From NCBI GenBank assembly GCA_025774555.1, contig JALGVT010000008.1, positions 1-64,000 on the forward strand: a DNA stretch of 64,000 bases. The letters run 5' to 3'. Positions within the stretch are counted from its first letter, which is position 1. Each line of letters begins with the position of its first letter. Of this stretch, positions 32,106 through 41,044 are shown piece after piece. The position numbers were made by a program, and so were the translations under genes. Below the pieces are notes generated by a model, which worked only from the letters and a program-made list of their open reading frames with translations, was not told where the DNA came from and ran no database searches. Source of the DNA: a candidate division LCP-89 bacterium. Its GTDB lineage: Bacteria > Electryoneota > B3-LCP.

Positions 32106-34775
32106 TCAGCGCACAATTGCGGTGGTCATCCTGTCTGATTTCAGATATCGCTTGGCAACTCTGGCAACGTCATCGCTGGTAACGGCTCGGATGTCATCCA
32201 GCCATCGAAAGTGTCGATCAACTCCTTCGCCGCGCAGTTCACCCAGTCCCATCAAATACGCCCGGTTAGCCCGTGTCAGACTTCTCATCGCCATTCTGCC
32301 GGAATAAGCGTTACGGGCTTTTGCCACCTCCTCTTCCGAGAAATTGCCTTTGGCAGCTTTTATTACTTCTTCAAGTATCCCATCTTCGGCTCTCGCGAGG
32401 TTTTGTGAACCAGTGCCTATACCGGCAGACCAACTGCCCCAGCTTCCGTGGAATCCGACGGAACTTCCGAGAGAATAGGCTAAACCTTCTCTCTCTCGCA
32501 GTTGAAACTGCATCCGGTCAGAAATGATGGAATTCATGATGGTAAGCGGCGCGCGGTCTTCAGGATCATCGAGATCGAAGACATATCCCATAGCAAGATA
32601 GGACTGTTCTTTGCCGCCTGTCTCTTCTGCGCGTTTAGCTATTTGCAGCGGAGCGGGGATACTCACCTCAGGAAGAGGCGATCCCGATTCCCAATCTGTA
32701 AAAATACCCTCGATCTCGTCCAGTATCAATTCAGCATCGCGGCTGGTGACTACGGTTAAAATCAAATTTTGAGGCGAGAAATATTTACTGCCAAACTCCT
32801 GTAATTCCTCCCCTGTAATAGCTGAAATATCATCACTGTTCCCGACGACGTCTGCGGCGAGATAAGAATCGCCGTAGAGCAGCGATCTGAACAGTTTCCT
32901 GCCTTTCTTACTCACCGATCCCTGACTCTTCTTCGATAATCCTGTCATTTGTTCCCGCGCCGATTCAATTGCATCGGTATCGTAGTTTGGATTAAGAATA
33001 CACCGGCTGACCAGTTTTAGCGCCGGGGAGTAATTATCATCCATCACTTCCAACCGCACATAGGAAAACTCGGGGGTGGTGTAATAATCGTCAAAGGGGA
33101 TGTATGACATGTCGTAGAATTTCACCCGGGCGCCTAATCTGTCCAGCTCATCTGCAAAATGCTCTTCCCCCATATCCGCGGGTCCGTCTGCCAGCAGATG
33201 ATGAAGGAAATCTACCATGCCCTGTCTGCCGCCCAATTCAATCTCATAGGCTGAACGATGCTTAAAGAGAAAATGCGCGGCAAATATAGGATTATCCTCA
33301 TCCTGCTGAACGATGATATTTAATCCGTTGGCAAGCTCTCTGCGAACTGTGATCTTCTCTGCTCCGGCTGCGATTTCATCGTCCGCTTTCGTATTCACCG
33401 CTTCATAGACAGCCACAACTGGAGCTTCCATCCCAAACGCGCTCTGCAACTCATTCAAGTCCTCTATTGTTACTCCGGCTAAAAAGTCGGGATAATCTAA
33501 CATGAAGTAGGGTCCGCCCTGAGCTATATCGGCGCTTTTCATCATACCATAGAAGTGCGGACGTTCGGCATTGAAAGCATCTTCCGACAGAACCGACGTA
33601 ATGATCGCATCGACTTTTTTCTGCTCAAGTTGACATTCTCTGAACCCGTCGATGGCTGCACGAAGTTCATCTATCGCCGGATAAAAATCCAGAGCTGGGT
33701 CTTGCGTCAAGTCGATGTTCAACAGAGCAAAATCGACGTCTGCAAAATAACTCACCGATACACCGCTGATTCCCATATCGGGTATTGAAGTCAGGTCCTT
33801 TTGGAGGTAATCCTGCAAAAGATCGGTTAATACCATGTAAGCGGGATATTCGGGATAGAGCCTCGGCGGCGCCCAGTAGGAGAACCGTATTTTATGACTG
33901 CTGGCTTCACCCTGTGTGGAATAAAAGGATTCCCAGGTATGCGGATCTCTTATTGGTGTGCCGAAGATCAGAAATTTTGGTTCAGGGAGCGTTCTTGGTG
34001 GTTCCTGCCCGAAAACGCGTTCCACCATCTCGATCATATCAAGCGTCTGGAAATCGCCCATGATCAGCGCGGTCATGTTGTTCGGCACGTAGTGGGTCTT
34101 ATAGTAATCCCAGACTTGTTTGCGTGTCATATCGCGGACACTCTGCCGCGATCCTAAGATGGGACGTTCGTAAGGACTCCCCTTGAAGATTACGCTATCG
34201 AAAAAGTGTTCAATGCGGTAGCTTTCGCTGTCTTCTCCCTGACCGATCTCCTCGGTAACGATCCCCTTCTCCTTGGCGAACTTTTCTTCTGGCAGCGTGG
34301 AATGAAAGAGCATATCCGCCTGAATTTCGAGTCCTTTCTCGAAGTTTGAGCTTTCCACCAGGATCATGTAATTGGTATGATCATGTGTGGTATTGGCGTT
34401 ATTATACCCGCCTATGAAATCCATCTCGTCGTAGAGCTGTTTCTGAGTCCGGGTCTCGGTCCCGTTGAAGAGGAGGTGTTCCAGGAAATGAGACGCGCCG
34501 CTCATTTCGATGGATTCGTGCCTCGAACCGACGTTCACCACCACGGTCGATGCGATCACCGGACTGGCGTGGTTCTCAATCAGTATGATCTCCATGCCGT
34601 TGGTGAGCGTATAGATGAGCGGCGCATCGCCCAGCGTGTGCAGCTTCTCTGCTTCTGCGCCCTGCTTCTGCCCCATGCCCATCATTTTCATCATGCCGGG
34701 AGGTTGAGCTTGAAGAGCGGAAACAGCAAATATCCCGCTTATAATAATTCCTATATAAAGTTTTCGTATTCTCAT
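32106..34775 (-). CDS. Secreted M16-family zinc protease
   Basis: A protein of about 889 residues with a signal peptide (cleavage near LQAQP) and two M16 halves. The N-terminal half keeps the inverse zinc motif HFLEH (about residues 96-100) and the downstream Glu region; the C-terminal half (from about residue 470) lacks it and is the usual inactive partner. A Met-rich stretch (PPGMMKMMGMG) follows the signal. The ATG at 34775 is preferred since GAGG precedes it; another ATG lies 12 nt upstream. Probably a periplasmic peptide-degrading protease. Confidence 0.9.
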   Translation of the reverse strand: MRIRKLYIGIIISGIFAVSALQAQPPGMMKMMGMGQKQGAEAEKLHTLGDAPLIYTLTNGMEIILIENHASPVIASTVVVNVGSRHESIEMSGASHFLEHLLFNGTETRTQKQLYDEMDFIGGYNNANTTHDHTNYMILVESSNFEKGLEIQADMLFHSTLPEEKFAKEKGIVTEEIGQGEDSESYRIEHFFDSVIFKGSPYERPILGSRQSVRDMTRKQVWDYYKTHYVPNNMTALIMGDFQTLDMIEMVERVFGQEPPRTLPEPKFLIFGTPIRDPHTWESFYSTQGEASSHKIRFSYWAPPRLYPEYPAYMVLTDLLQDYLQKDLTSIPDMGISGVSVSYFADVDFALLNIDLTQDPALDFYPAIDELRAAIDGFRECQLEQKKVDAIITSVLSEDAFNAERPHFYGMMKSADIAQGGPYFMLDYPDFLAGVTIEDLNELQSAFGMEAPVVAVYEAVNTKADDEIAAGAEKITVRRELANGLNIIVQQDEDNPIFAAHFLFKHRSAYEIELGGRQGMVDFLHHLLADGPADMGEEHFADELDRLGARVKFYDMSYIPFDDYYTTPEFSYVRLEVMDDNYSPALKLVSRCILNPNYDTDAIESAREQMTGLSKKSQGSVSKKGRKLFRSLLYGDSYLAADVVGNSDDISAITGEELQEFGSKYFSPQNLILTVVTSRDAELILDEIEGIFTDWESGSPLPEVSIPAPLQIAKRAEETGGKEQSYLAMGYVFDLDDPEDRAPLTIMNSIISDRMQFQLREREGLAYSLGSSVGFHGSWGSWSAGIGTGSQNLARAEDGILEEVIKAAKGNFSEEEVAKARNAYSGRMAMRSLTRANRAYLMGLGELRGEGVDRHFRWLDDIRAVTSDDVARVAKRYLKSDRMTTAIVR

Positions 34776-34789
34776 GATTCGCCTCATTT

Positions 34790-36070
34790 TTATATCACCG
34801 CTCCATCCGGTATTACTGCGTCTTTTTCGATTACGGTAATGCCGTCTCGCACCATATATCCGTGTCCGGCATAGTTCTCATCCGCTTTCTTCGGATTGAT
34901 CTTCACGCCTCTGCCAATTCTGGCATTCTTGTCGATAATGGCGCCTGATATGAAGGTATCTTCGCCTATGCCGATGGGCGGCACTGCCCCATGAATCTCA
35001 TGAATTACTTCCGGATCATCTTCGTAATAATCCGCTCCCATAGCGTAGGTATTTTCAATCGTCGCGCCCTCGTGCACAATGGTTCGGACACCGATAATGG
35101 CATTTTTCAAAGTGGACTGATTGACGATGCACCCTTCGCACAGCAGAGATGATTCAGCTTTAGCGCCCAGGATTTTACTGCCGGGCAGAAACCGCGCGTG
35201 GGTATAAACTTTAAAGGGCTCGTCGAAAAAGTGATAATTTGGCGTCGCTGACAACAGATCCATGTTGGCATTGAAAAACGACCTGATCGTCCCCACGTCC
35301 TTCCAGTATCCATCGAAAACGTGAGCATGAACTTTTAAATTGCCGATCGCCGCAGGGATGATATGCTTGCCGAAATCGGTGTGATCGTAGTTCTTCAAGA
35401 CTGCTTTCAATACGTCTTTCTTGAACAGGTACACACCCATACTGCCCAGAAGACATTTCTCAGTTTCTTTAATATTGAAACGTTCTCTCGCAGAATCACT
35501 GATCTCATATTGCGACAACAGATCGTCGGATTTCGGCTTCTCGACAAAGCTGGTGATCTTGCCGCTGTCATCCACGCTTAATATTCCGAACCCTTCCGCT
35601 TCCTCCCGAGTCACAGGAGAAACTGCAACCGTAATATCCGCTTCGGAATCGCGGTGAGTCTGGATCATGCGGCGGTAATCCATCTGATAGATGTGATCGC
35701 CCGCCAGAATGAGGTAATCCTGCAGGCTGAAGCGTTGGAAATGCCGCAGAGTCTTGCGCACCGCGTCCGCCGTTCCCTGGAACCAGTCCAAGCTGTCCAT
35801 GGTCTGTTCAGCGGCGAGGATGTCCACGAATCCTTCGTGAAAAGCGTCGAACTTATACGCCAGATTGACGTGCCGGTTCAGTGACGCCGAATTGAACTGC
35901 GTTAAGATAAAGATCCGTTCGATGCCCGAATGGATGCAGTTCGACACCGGGATATCGATCAGGCGGTATTTCCCCGCTATCGGCACCGCCGGCTTGGATC
36001 GGTAGCGCGTCAGAGGGTATAACCGTCCCCCCTGCCCGCCGCCTAATATGATGCTTAAGATGGATGACAT
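34790..36070 (-). CDS. glgC: Glucose-1-phosphate adenylyltransferase
   Basis: This 426-residue enzyme makes ADP-glucose for glycogen. The N-terminal nucleotidyltransferase motif GGGQGGRLYPLT (about residues 10-21) and KPAVPIAGKYRLIDIP are intact, with LAGDHIYQMDY and a C-terminal left-handed beta-helix (IGEDTFISGAIIDKNARIGRG). Length is typical. No glycogen synthase or branching enzyme is adjacent, but pgi lies at 50 kb. Confidence 0.95.
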   Translation of the reverse strand: MSSILSIILGGGQGGRLYPLTRYRSKPAVPIAGKYRLIDIPVSNCIHSGIERIFILTQFNSASLNRHVNLAYKFDAFHEGFVDILAAEQTMDSLDWFQGTADAVRKTLRHFQRFSLQDYLILAGDHIYQMDYRRMIQTHRDSEADITVAVSPVTREEAEGFGILSVDDSGKITSFVEKPKSDDLLSQYEISDSARERFNIKETEKCLLGSMGVYLFKKDVLKAVLKNYDHTDFGKHIIPAAIGNLKVHAHVFDGYWKDVGTIRSFFNANMDLLSATPNYHFFDEPFKVYTHARFLPGSKILGAKAESSLLCEGCIVNQSTLKNAIIGVRTIVHEGATIENTYAMGADYYEDDPEVIHEIHGAVPPIGIGEDTFISGAIIDKNARIGRGVKINPKKADENYAGHGYMVRDGITVIEKDAVIPDGAVI

Positions 36071-36085
36071 GGTTTTACTGCTCGT

Positions 36086-36469
36086 TTAAGTCTTTCTTAG
36101 AACTTTTTCTAATTCAGTTCGTAATCGTTCGCAAATAGCCATTGCCTCTTCAGCCTCTTCACGATCAGCAAAATCACCCGGGTATCGAAAATCTACCGCC
36201 GCGCGTGTCAGAAAACGCAGATCCTCTATTTCCAGTTTACAATCCTTACAAATCTGTTCAAATTGATTGTAAAGATAAATTAAATCGTGAGTCTTTGGGG
36301 GGATAATATTATGTTGAATGTGAGCAGCTTTAATCAGTTTCTCAATACACTGCTGTGCGTGAAAACAGACAGCGTCATAGTTTGGATTCTCTGTTACCTT
36401 GATTTCACGTTTCGCTGTTTTAAAATCTCCCTCGGCTTTTTGAATCCACTCTTTAACGATCTCGTTCAT
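36086..36469 (-). CDS. HEPN domain protein of a HEPN/MNT pair
   Basis: This 127-residue all-helical protein matches the HEPN family: WIQKAEGDFKTAKRE at the start, YDAVCFHAQQCIEKLIKA in the middle and FRYPGDFADREEAEEA near the end. The ATG at 36469 follows an AAGGAAAGG site and overlaps the nucleotidyltransferase gene by 17 nt. In characterised systems, HEPN partners of minimal nucleotidyltransferases can be RNase toxins. The classical RxxxxH toxic motif is not evident here, so toxicity is uncertain. Confidence 0.85.
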   Translation of the reverse strand: MNEIVKEWIQKAEGDFKTAKREIKVTENPNYDAVCFHAQQCIEKLIKAAHIQHNIIPPKTHDLIYLYNQFEQICKDCKLEIEDLRFLTRAAVDFRYPGDFADREEAEEAMAICERLRTELEKVLRKT

Positions 36470-36770
36470 ATAGCACCTTTCCTTTATCGAACGCTTCACG
36501 TATCAGCGGGTCTCCCAATGCATAGCGTCGGTTCGCCTCATCGGGTCTGCGAGCAATCAAATCCACACTGAAAGAAGGATTAACTAAATTCAATATTTCC
36601 AGCGATTTTCGGAAGCTTTTCCCTTTAAACGGTAATATAACCAGTAGATCAACATCAGAATAAGGTGCAGGGGTACCGTAAGCATACGATCCGAAGAGGA
36701 CAATTCGTTCTGGATTGAATTTCTTAACAATCTGCTCTGCTATCTTTCTGATTTCGTTCTGTTCAACCAT
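36453..36770 (-). CDS. Minimal nucleotidyltransferase (MNT) of a HEPN/MNT pair
   Basis: This 105-residue protein has the nucleotidyltransferase signature LFGSYAYG (Gly27-Ser28) followed by SDVDLLV (Asp39 and Asp41) and a third acidic residue at about Asp70 (FSVDLIA). It is the upstream partner of the overlapping HEPN gene. In well-studied pairs MNT antitoxins AMPylate and neutralise the HEPN toxin. The residues for catalysis look complete. Confidence 0.88.
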   Translation of the reverse strand: MVEQNEIRKIAEQIVKKFNPERIVLFGSYAYGTPAPYSDVDLLVILPFKGKSFRKSLEILNLVNPSFSVDLIARRPDEANRRYALGDPLIREAFDKGKVLYERDR

Positions 36771-36853
36771 TTTAAACCCGACTTTTAATGAAGATACCAG
36801 ATTTTGCTCTCTTAATGAACTGCTGGAAATTCACGATGCTATTTCCTATCTGT

Positions 36854-37564
36854 TTATCTAACAATCTCCACACTCGCCGACGTCCCGATACGGTTGGCTC
36901 CCGCTTCGACCAGTTCCATCGCCTGTTCGTAGGTGCGGATGCCGCCCGAAGCCTTGACGCCCATGTCCGGTCCGACCACCCGGCGCATCAGCTTCACGTC
37001 TTCGGGATTTGCGCCTGCTTCGTTAAAGCCCGTGGAAGTCTTCACAAATGCCGCGCCGGCTTTTTGAGCAATCAGGCAGGCTTTGACTTTCTCTTCATCC
37101 GTCAGCAGGCAGGTCTCGATAATCACCTTTACGGCTATTTTACCTGCGGCTTTCACAACCGTCCGAATATCTTCTTCGACGAGGTCGAGCTTCCCCGACT
37201 TCAGGAAGCCTACATTCATCACCATATCGAGTTCGTCCGCGCCGTCTTTGACCGCCTGAGCTGCCTGCGCTGCCTTTGCTAAAGTATGATCGCCGCCCAG
37301 CGGAAAGCCGACTATCGTGCATATCACAAACGGCTTCGCCAGCTCCAACGATGCGCAGAAGGACACCCAGCAGGCGCTGATGCACGCCGTCGCGAAACCG
37401 TATTGCACGGTCTCTTCGCAGACGCGCCTGATATCGTCTTCCGTCGCTTCGGGTTTCAAGATGGTATGATCTATCATCCCGGCAAGCTTTGATCTGGGAT
37501 CACCCTCTTTGGTCCGCTGCTCCGAAATCACTTCGGACACGATCTTATCGATGTAGTCATCCAT
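36854..37564 (-). CDS. deoC: Deoxyribose-phosphate aldolase
   Basis: This 236-residue class I aldolase cleaves 2-deoxyribose-5-phosphate to acetaldehyde and glyceraldehyde-3-phosphate. It shows MIDHTILKPEAT, the Schiff-base Lys in FVKTSTGF, and VKASGGIRTYEQA. The length fits bacterial DeoC. It lies 50 nt downstream of a EutN-type shell gene and the phosphomutase, suggesting a sugar-phosphate cleavage unit that releases acetaldehyde. Confidence 0.94.
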   Translation of the reverse strand: MDDYIDKIVSEVISEQRTKEGDPRSKLAGMIDHTILKPEATEDDIRRVCEETVQYGFATACISACWVSFCASLELAKPFVICTIVGFPLGGDHTLAKAAQAAQAVKDGADELDMVMNVGFLKSGKLDLVEEDIRTVVKAAGKIAVKVIIETCLLTDEEKVKACLIAQKAGAAFVKTSTGFNEAGANPEDVKLMRRVVGPDMGVKASGGIRTYEQAMELVEAGANRIGTSASVEIVR

Positions 37565-37614
37565 TGAATTATACTCAGATTAATCGAAACATAGCCGGCA
37601 AGAGCTGCTGATTA

Positions 37615-37890
37615 CTATTCTCCGAACACATCCATATCGTCAACGACAGCCACAATAACTGCCTGCAGAGGTATATGCGGGTTTTCAAAGATAATGCGGG
37701 CGCTGCCGCCCTCTTTATTCACCAATACAATATCATCGACGCCGGCATCGACGCGGTCCAACGCTAAAAACGTATTACCCTTCGGCGATTTATCGGTGTT
37801 CAAAGGCTGTACAATCAAGATCTTCCCGCCGGAAAAATGCTCGCTCTGTATCGTAGCATAGACATCTCCGACGACCCGCGCTAAGATCAT
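37615..37890 (-). CDS. EutN/CcmL-type microcompartment vertex protein
   Basis: This 91-residue protein begins MILARVVGDVYATIQSEHF and continues with LLIVQPLN-like ILIVQPLN and ALDRVDAGVDDIVLV, the pattern of EutN/CcmL/BMC-P pentamers that cap the vertices of bacterial microcompartments. No hexameric shell protein (BMC-H) is in this window. It overlaps the phosphomutase gene by four bases (ATGA) and precedes deoC. Either the main shell genes lie elsewhere or this is a stand-alone member. Confidence 0.88.
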   Translation of the reverse strand: MILARVVGDVYATIQSEHFSGGKILIVQPLNTDKSPKGNTFLALDRVDAGVDDIVLVNKEGGSARIIFENPHIPLQAVIVAVVDDMDVFGE

Positions 37891-39260
37891 TTCTTTTCCC
37901 CGCTCTTCGGCATGATCTTCTCCAGAGCCGTTATCGCTTCCTGTACCAGCGCGTTGGCGCTGTCGGAATCCCTTCCTTCGGCATAAATGCGCAGGATCGG
38001 TTCAGTATTGGATGGTCTCATTTGGAACCAGCCTTCCGGGCGGACGATCTTGAGCCCGTCGGTGCGGTCCTGCTCACAATCGCTGAAATGAGCGGTGAGC
38101 TGTGCTAAGATCTCGTCCGGATGCTGATCTATGATGGAGACCTTCTGTTTGGTCATAACGTAATGAGGCAGCCCTTGCATCACTTGCGACAGTGTCTTCT
38201 CTTCATTTACCAGCATTTGCAGTACCATGATAGACCCCACCGCAGAATCCCTCCCGAGGTGAATATCAGGGAAGATGACGCCGCCGTTACCCTCGCCGCC
38301 AATCACCGCCCCGATTTCCTGCATCTTCTTGACGACATGTATCTCACCCACTTTGGACCTGTAAATCGGAACTCCCATCTGCAGAGCAATATCATCCAGC
38401 GCTCTGGTAGTGGAAATGTTGGTGGCAACGGGTCCCGGTTGTTTAGCGAGTACCAGTTTCGCCGCCAGCACGAGTGTATTCTCCTCGCCTATTGGAGTGC
38501 CATTTTCATCGACGATAGACAGCCGGTCTGCGTCAGGATCGAGTGCCAATCCGAGGTCGCATTTTTCCTCTGTAACTAACTTTCCAAGTTCTGTTAAATG
38601 TTCAGCCAGAGGTTCAGGATTGCGCGGGAAAGATCCTGTAATTTCGCAGTTTAACTTGACGACCTCGCAACCGAGTTCTGCCAGGAACTGAGGCAGCAGG
38701 TTGCACCCGGCGCCATTAACCGCGTCAACGGCGACGCGGAAAGCGCGTTTTCTTATTGCGGGCAGGTTGAAAAGCGGGTTGCTTAAAACCAAATTGATAT
38801 GATCATCCACGGAGTTCGTGTAAGCCGTTACATGCCCGATCTTGTCCCAGTTGACGTAATCAACCAGCCAGTTATCCTTGATCTCTTTCAGTTCGCAGGC
38901 TTGCCCCTCATCGAGGAAAAGACCATTGCCAGCAAAGAATTTCAAAGCATTCCATTCATCCGGGTTATGCGAGGCAGTAAAGGCGATTCCGCCAGAAGCT
39001 CCACTTTTCTCAACGGCAATCTGAATGGTTGGCGTAGGAACTATCCCCAGATCGACCACATCGCAGCCGACGCCTGTCAGTCCTGCCAGTGCAGCATGGC
39101 GCACCATCTCACCCGTGGAGCGTGAATCACGTCCGACAATGATTTTACCGCCCTTGCAATAGGTGCCGAAAGCGGCTGAGTAAGCTGTGATCACATCCGG
39201 CGTCAACCCTTCACCAACGATGCCGCGTATGCCGGACACCGAAATCATCAGACGTTTCAT
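37887..39260 (-). CDS. Phosphoglucomutase/phosphomannomutase family protein
   Basis: This 457-residue alpha-D-phosphohexomutase superfamily enzyme has the phosphoserine loop TASHNPDEWN, the metal loop DPDADRLS and the C-terminal phosphate-binding RPSNTEPILRIY. Substrate could be phosphoglucosamine, mannose, glucose or, given its operon with deoC and EutN, a pentose or deoxypentose phosphate. It could also supply mannose-1-phosphate for the Gmd/Fcl pathway at 41-43 kb. Specificity cannot be read from sequence. Confidence 0.9.
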   Translation of the reverse strand: MKRLMISVSGIRGIVGEGLTPDVITAYSAAFGTYCKGGKIIVGRDSRSTGEMVRHAALAGLTGVGCDVVDLGIVPTPTIQIAVEKSGASGGIAFTASHNPDEWNALKFFAGNGLFLDEGQACELKEIKDNWLVDYVNWDKIGHVTAYTNSVDDHINLVLSNPLFNLPAIRKRAFRVAVDAVNGAGCNLLPQFLAELGCEVVKLNCEITGSFPRNPEPLAEHLTELGKLVTEEKCDLGLALDPDADRLSIVDENGTPIGEENTLVLAAKLVLAKQPGPVATNISTTRALDDIALQMGVPIYRSKVGEIHVVKKMQEIGAVIGGEGNGGVIFPDIHLGRDSAVGSIMVLQMLVNEEKTLSQVMQGLPHYVMTKQKVSIIDQHPDEILAQLTAHFSDCEQDRTDGLKIVRPEGWFQMRPSNTEPILRIYAEGRDSDSANALVQEAITALEKIMPKSGEKK

Positions 39261-39319
39261 ATATTACCTCGTTTATGGCTGCTTAACCATATATCTTGTT
39301 AAAAACCAGAAGCTAAAAT

Positions 39320-39712
39320 TTATCCACTTTTAGGATCAAAGTCAAGGGCTTTCTCTGGAAAGGGATTTGGAAGGATTTTGAGACTGTGATTCAATAAGAG
39401 AGCGGACACTTGTGCGCACACCAGCAGCATCTCCGACACCAGCGGCTTTATCAACCGCCCACAAATGTCATAAACGCCCAGCTTGACGAAACTCGCAACA
39501 CGAAACTCCAGTTAGATTAGCCGGATTGGGCCCGAAGGTGAACTCTAAACCAAACTGTGGATGTTTGATTTTAGGCTGCACTCCCGGCGGCTCATCCGTT
39601 ACGTTGCAGAAAAAGAGTCAGCCGCCGTTGCTGATGCCAACGAATATATACTCATCAGAATCAGCATCAATATCCGTAAAGTAAGGGTAAGCCGGGAAGT
39701 CCTTTCCGGTCG
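39320..39712 (-). pseudogene. Remnant of a secreted sorting-domain protein
   Basis: On the minus strand the frame reads KDFPAYPYFTDIDADSDEY and FVGISNGG, like an FG-GAP/VCBS-type repeat, then a TGA stop, then FFCNVTDEPPG, FTFGPNPAN and, after a frameshift, FVKLGVYDICGRLIKPLV. The last parts match the PNPFN and VFDISG strands of the FCB sorting domain seen at 4340-4572 and 47037-47300. At least one stop and one frameshift mark it as decayed. The 5' end meets a transposase fragment. Confidence 0.65.
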
Positions 39713-39822
39713 CCGTACAAAGCCCCAAATCGCTCTTCAAAAGACATCCAGTCGATCTGGCTGGCAAGTATTACCGGCGGATGACACATGTCAAGTATCT
39801 GATCTAAACGCGAGCGGAACAT
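39667..39822 (-). pseudogene. N-terminal fragment of an IS5/IS1182-type transposase
   Basis: A 51-codon frame starts MFRSRLDQILDMCHPPV and continues with ASQIDWMSFEERFG and YGDRKGLPGLP, the conserved N-terminus of IS5/IS1182-family transposases. It then hits a stop where the remaining catalytic DDE part should begin. It overlaps the end of the secreted-protein remnant in another frame, suggesting an insertion later deleted. Confidence 0.65.
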
Positions 39823-40174
39823 ATTAGAATCGCATTGCTTTTATTAGGACGCATAAATCACCATGTTTTGATGGATTAGCGGGGATTTCTGTTAATATAA
39901 GCATCCTATAAACTAAATACAAGTATTGAATAAACAATTTGTTACTCAGTTTTTCAGGGACGACTAAGTATATTAATTGTTAATCAAGATTCAAATAGAA
40001 AAAGGTAGTATTTTAAAGCATCAGCCCTTATTTAGAATTATCAGGAACGTAGTTCCTGTAAAAAAGAGTCAGTATATGAAAAAAATATCTACCGATAAAC
40101 AGCAGATATTTTAGAGATTATTGTGATATTGCTGATGAATTGTTACCAGTATTGATTCCGGCTCGCGGTATAAA
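39823..40174. other. AT-rich gap without recognised features
   Basis: About 350 bp between the transposase fragment and cheX. It is AT-rich, has stops in all frames and shows no strong hairpin; nothing was recognised. The whole 39261-40174 gap therefore contains only the two pseudogene fragments. Confidence 0.6.
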
Positions 40175-40666
40175 TTACCGGTTATTCTTCTTCCAGTTAT
40201 TTTTCAGCTTTATACTAATTTCCATGAAAAACGCATTATTTTCCAACTTGAAGGGGACAACCATAACGTGTGTGCCGCCCTTGTGAACGATGGAGTGATT
40301 TTTTCCGACGACGACTGTGGGGATAGAGATGTGATAGGTTATTCCCATCGACGAAAATTCTTCTTTAGCACCTCCAGCGATAATATTCGCCAGTTCACCG
40401 ACGGTATCCTGAATATCTTCATTGGTTCCGTTGGTCTCTTCCCCCATCATAACGCTATATATTTTTTTTACTGTTTTCTCCGGAAAGGTCAGAGCAACTG
40501 ATCCAACGATTTCCTGCGATGCGAACCCGATAATACCGGAGACGTCTCCTCTTGCGATATTGTTATCTTTTAAAAATGGAGCGAGTCGTTTCGGCGAAGT
40601 GTTGACCATCATTTCCATGGTGGTAACTACCGAATTGATGAAGGGATTGATATATTTTACATCCAT
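40175..40666 (-). CDS. cheX: CheX-like chemotaxis phosphatase
   Basis: This 163-residue protein fits the CheX/CheC family of CheY-P phosphatases. The signature Glu-x-x-Asn is at Glu91 and Asn94 in VGELANIIAGGAK, preceded by acidic residues. NPFINSVVTTMEMM at the N-terminus and GSVALTFPE are typical. It lies 21 nt downstream of cheY. No kinase, receptor or flagellar gene is in the window, so the pair may serve a non-motility output. Confidence 0.88.
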   Translation of the reverse strand: MDVKYINPFINSVVTTMEMMVNTSPKRLAPFLKDNNIARGDVSGIIGFASQEIVGSVALTFPEKTVKKIYSVMMGEETNGTNEDIQDTVGELANIIAGGAKEEFSSMGITYHISIPTVVVGKNHSIVHKGGTHVMVVPFKLENNAFFMEISIKLKNNWKKNNR

Positions 40667-40687
40667 AATCTCACCTGTTAATAGACT

Positions 40688-41044
40688 TTATTCTGCCAGC
40701 CCTTTGACTTTTTCAGCGATTGTGCCCGCCGTAAAGGGCTTGACAAGATAATCGTTCACGCCGTTCTTCAGCGCCTCTATAACTTCTTTCTTGGCTGCCT
40801 GCGATGTGATCATCATGATGGGAACGTCTTTATAGGCATCCATCGTTCTGACGGTTTTTACAAACGTAAGCCCGTCCATTACCGGCATGTTCCAGTCGGT
40901 TAAGATGAGCTGAATACCTTCCAACTTCCCGAGAGCCTCTTCGCCATTCTCTGCTTCAGTTATATCGTCATAACCGGCAGAATTCAGGTTCTTGGTGATG
41001 ATCCGTCGCATTGTTGCAGAGTCGTCAACTACTAATATTTTCAA
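40688..41044 (-). CDS. cheY: CheY-like single-domain response regulator
   Basis: This 118-residue receiver domain has the acidic pair Asp7-Asp8, the phospho-acceptor Asp50 in LTDWNMPVMDG, Thr80/Ser81 and Lys102 in YLVKPF. No output domain is attached. With the adjacent CheX-like phosphatase it forms a minimal two-gene signalling unit. Resemblance to CheY is high in the DWNMP and KPF regions. Confidence 0.93.
   Translation of the reverse strand: MKILVVDDSATMRRIITKNLNSAGYDDITEAENGEEALGKLEGIQLILTDWNMPVMDGLTFVKTVRTMDAYKDVPIMMITSQAAKKEVIEALKNGVNDYLVKPFTAGTIAEKVKGLAE

Noticed and set aside
34377-34874. 165-codon plus-strand frame opposite the M16 protease start
   Set aside because: Antisense to the conserved zinc-binding region; composition is His-rich as expected from the opposite strand.
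39561-39827. 88-codon plus-strand frame in the 39.3-40.2 kb gap
   Set aside because: The minus strand of the same region reads as transposase and sorting-domain remnants, which explains it better.
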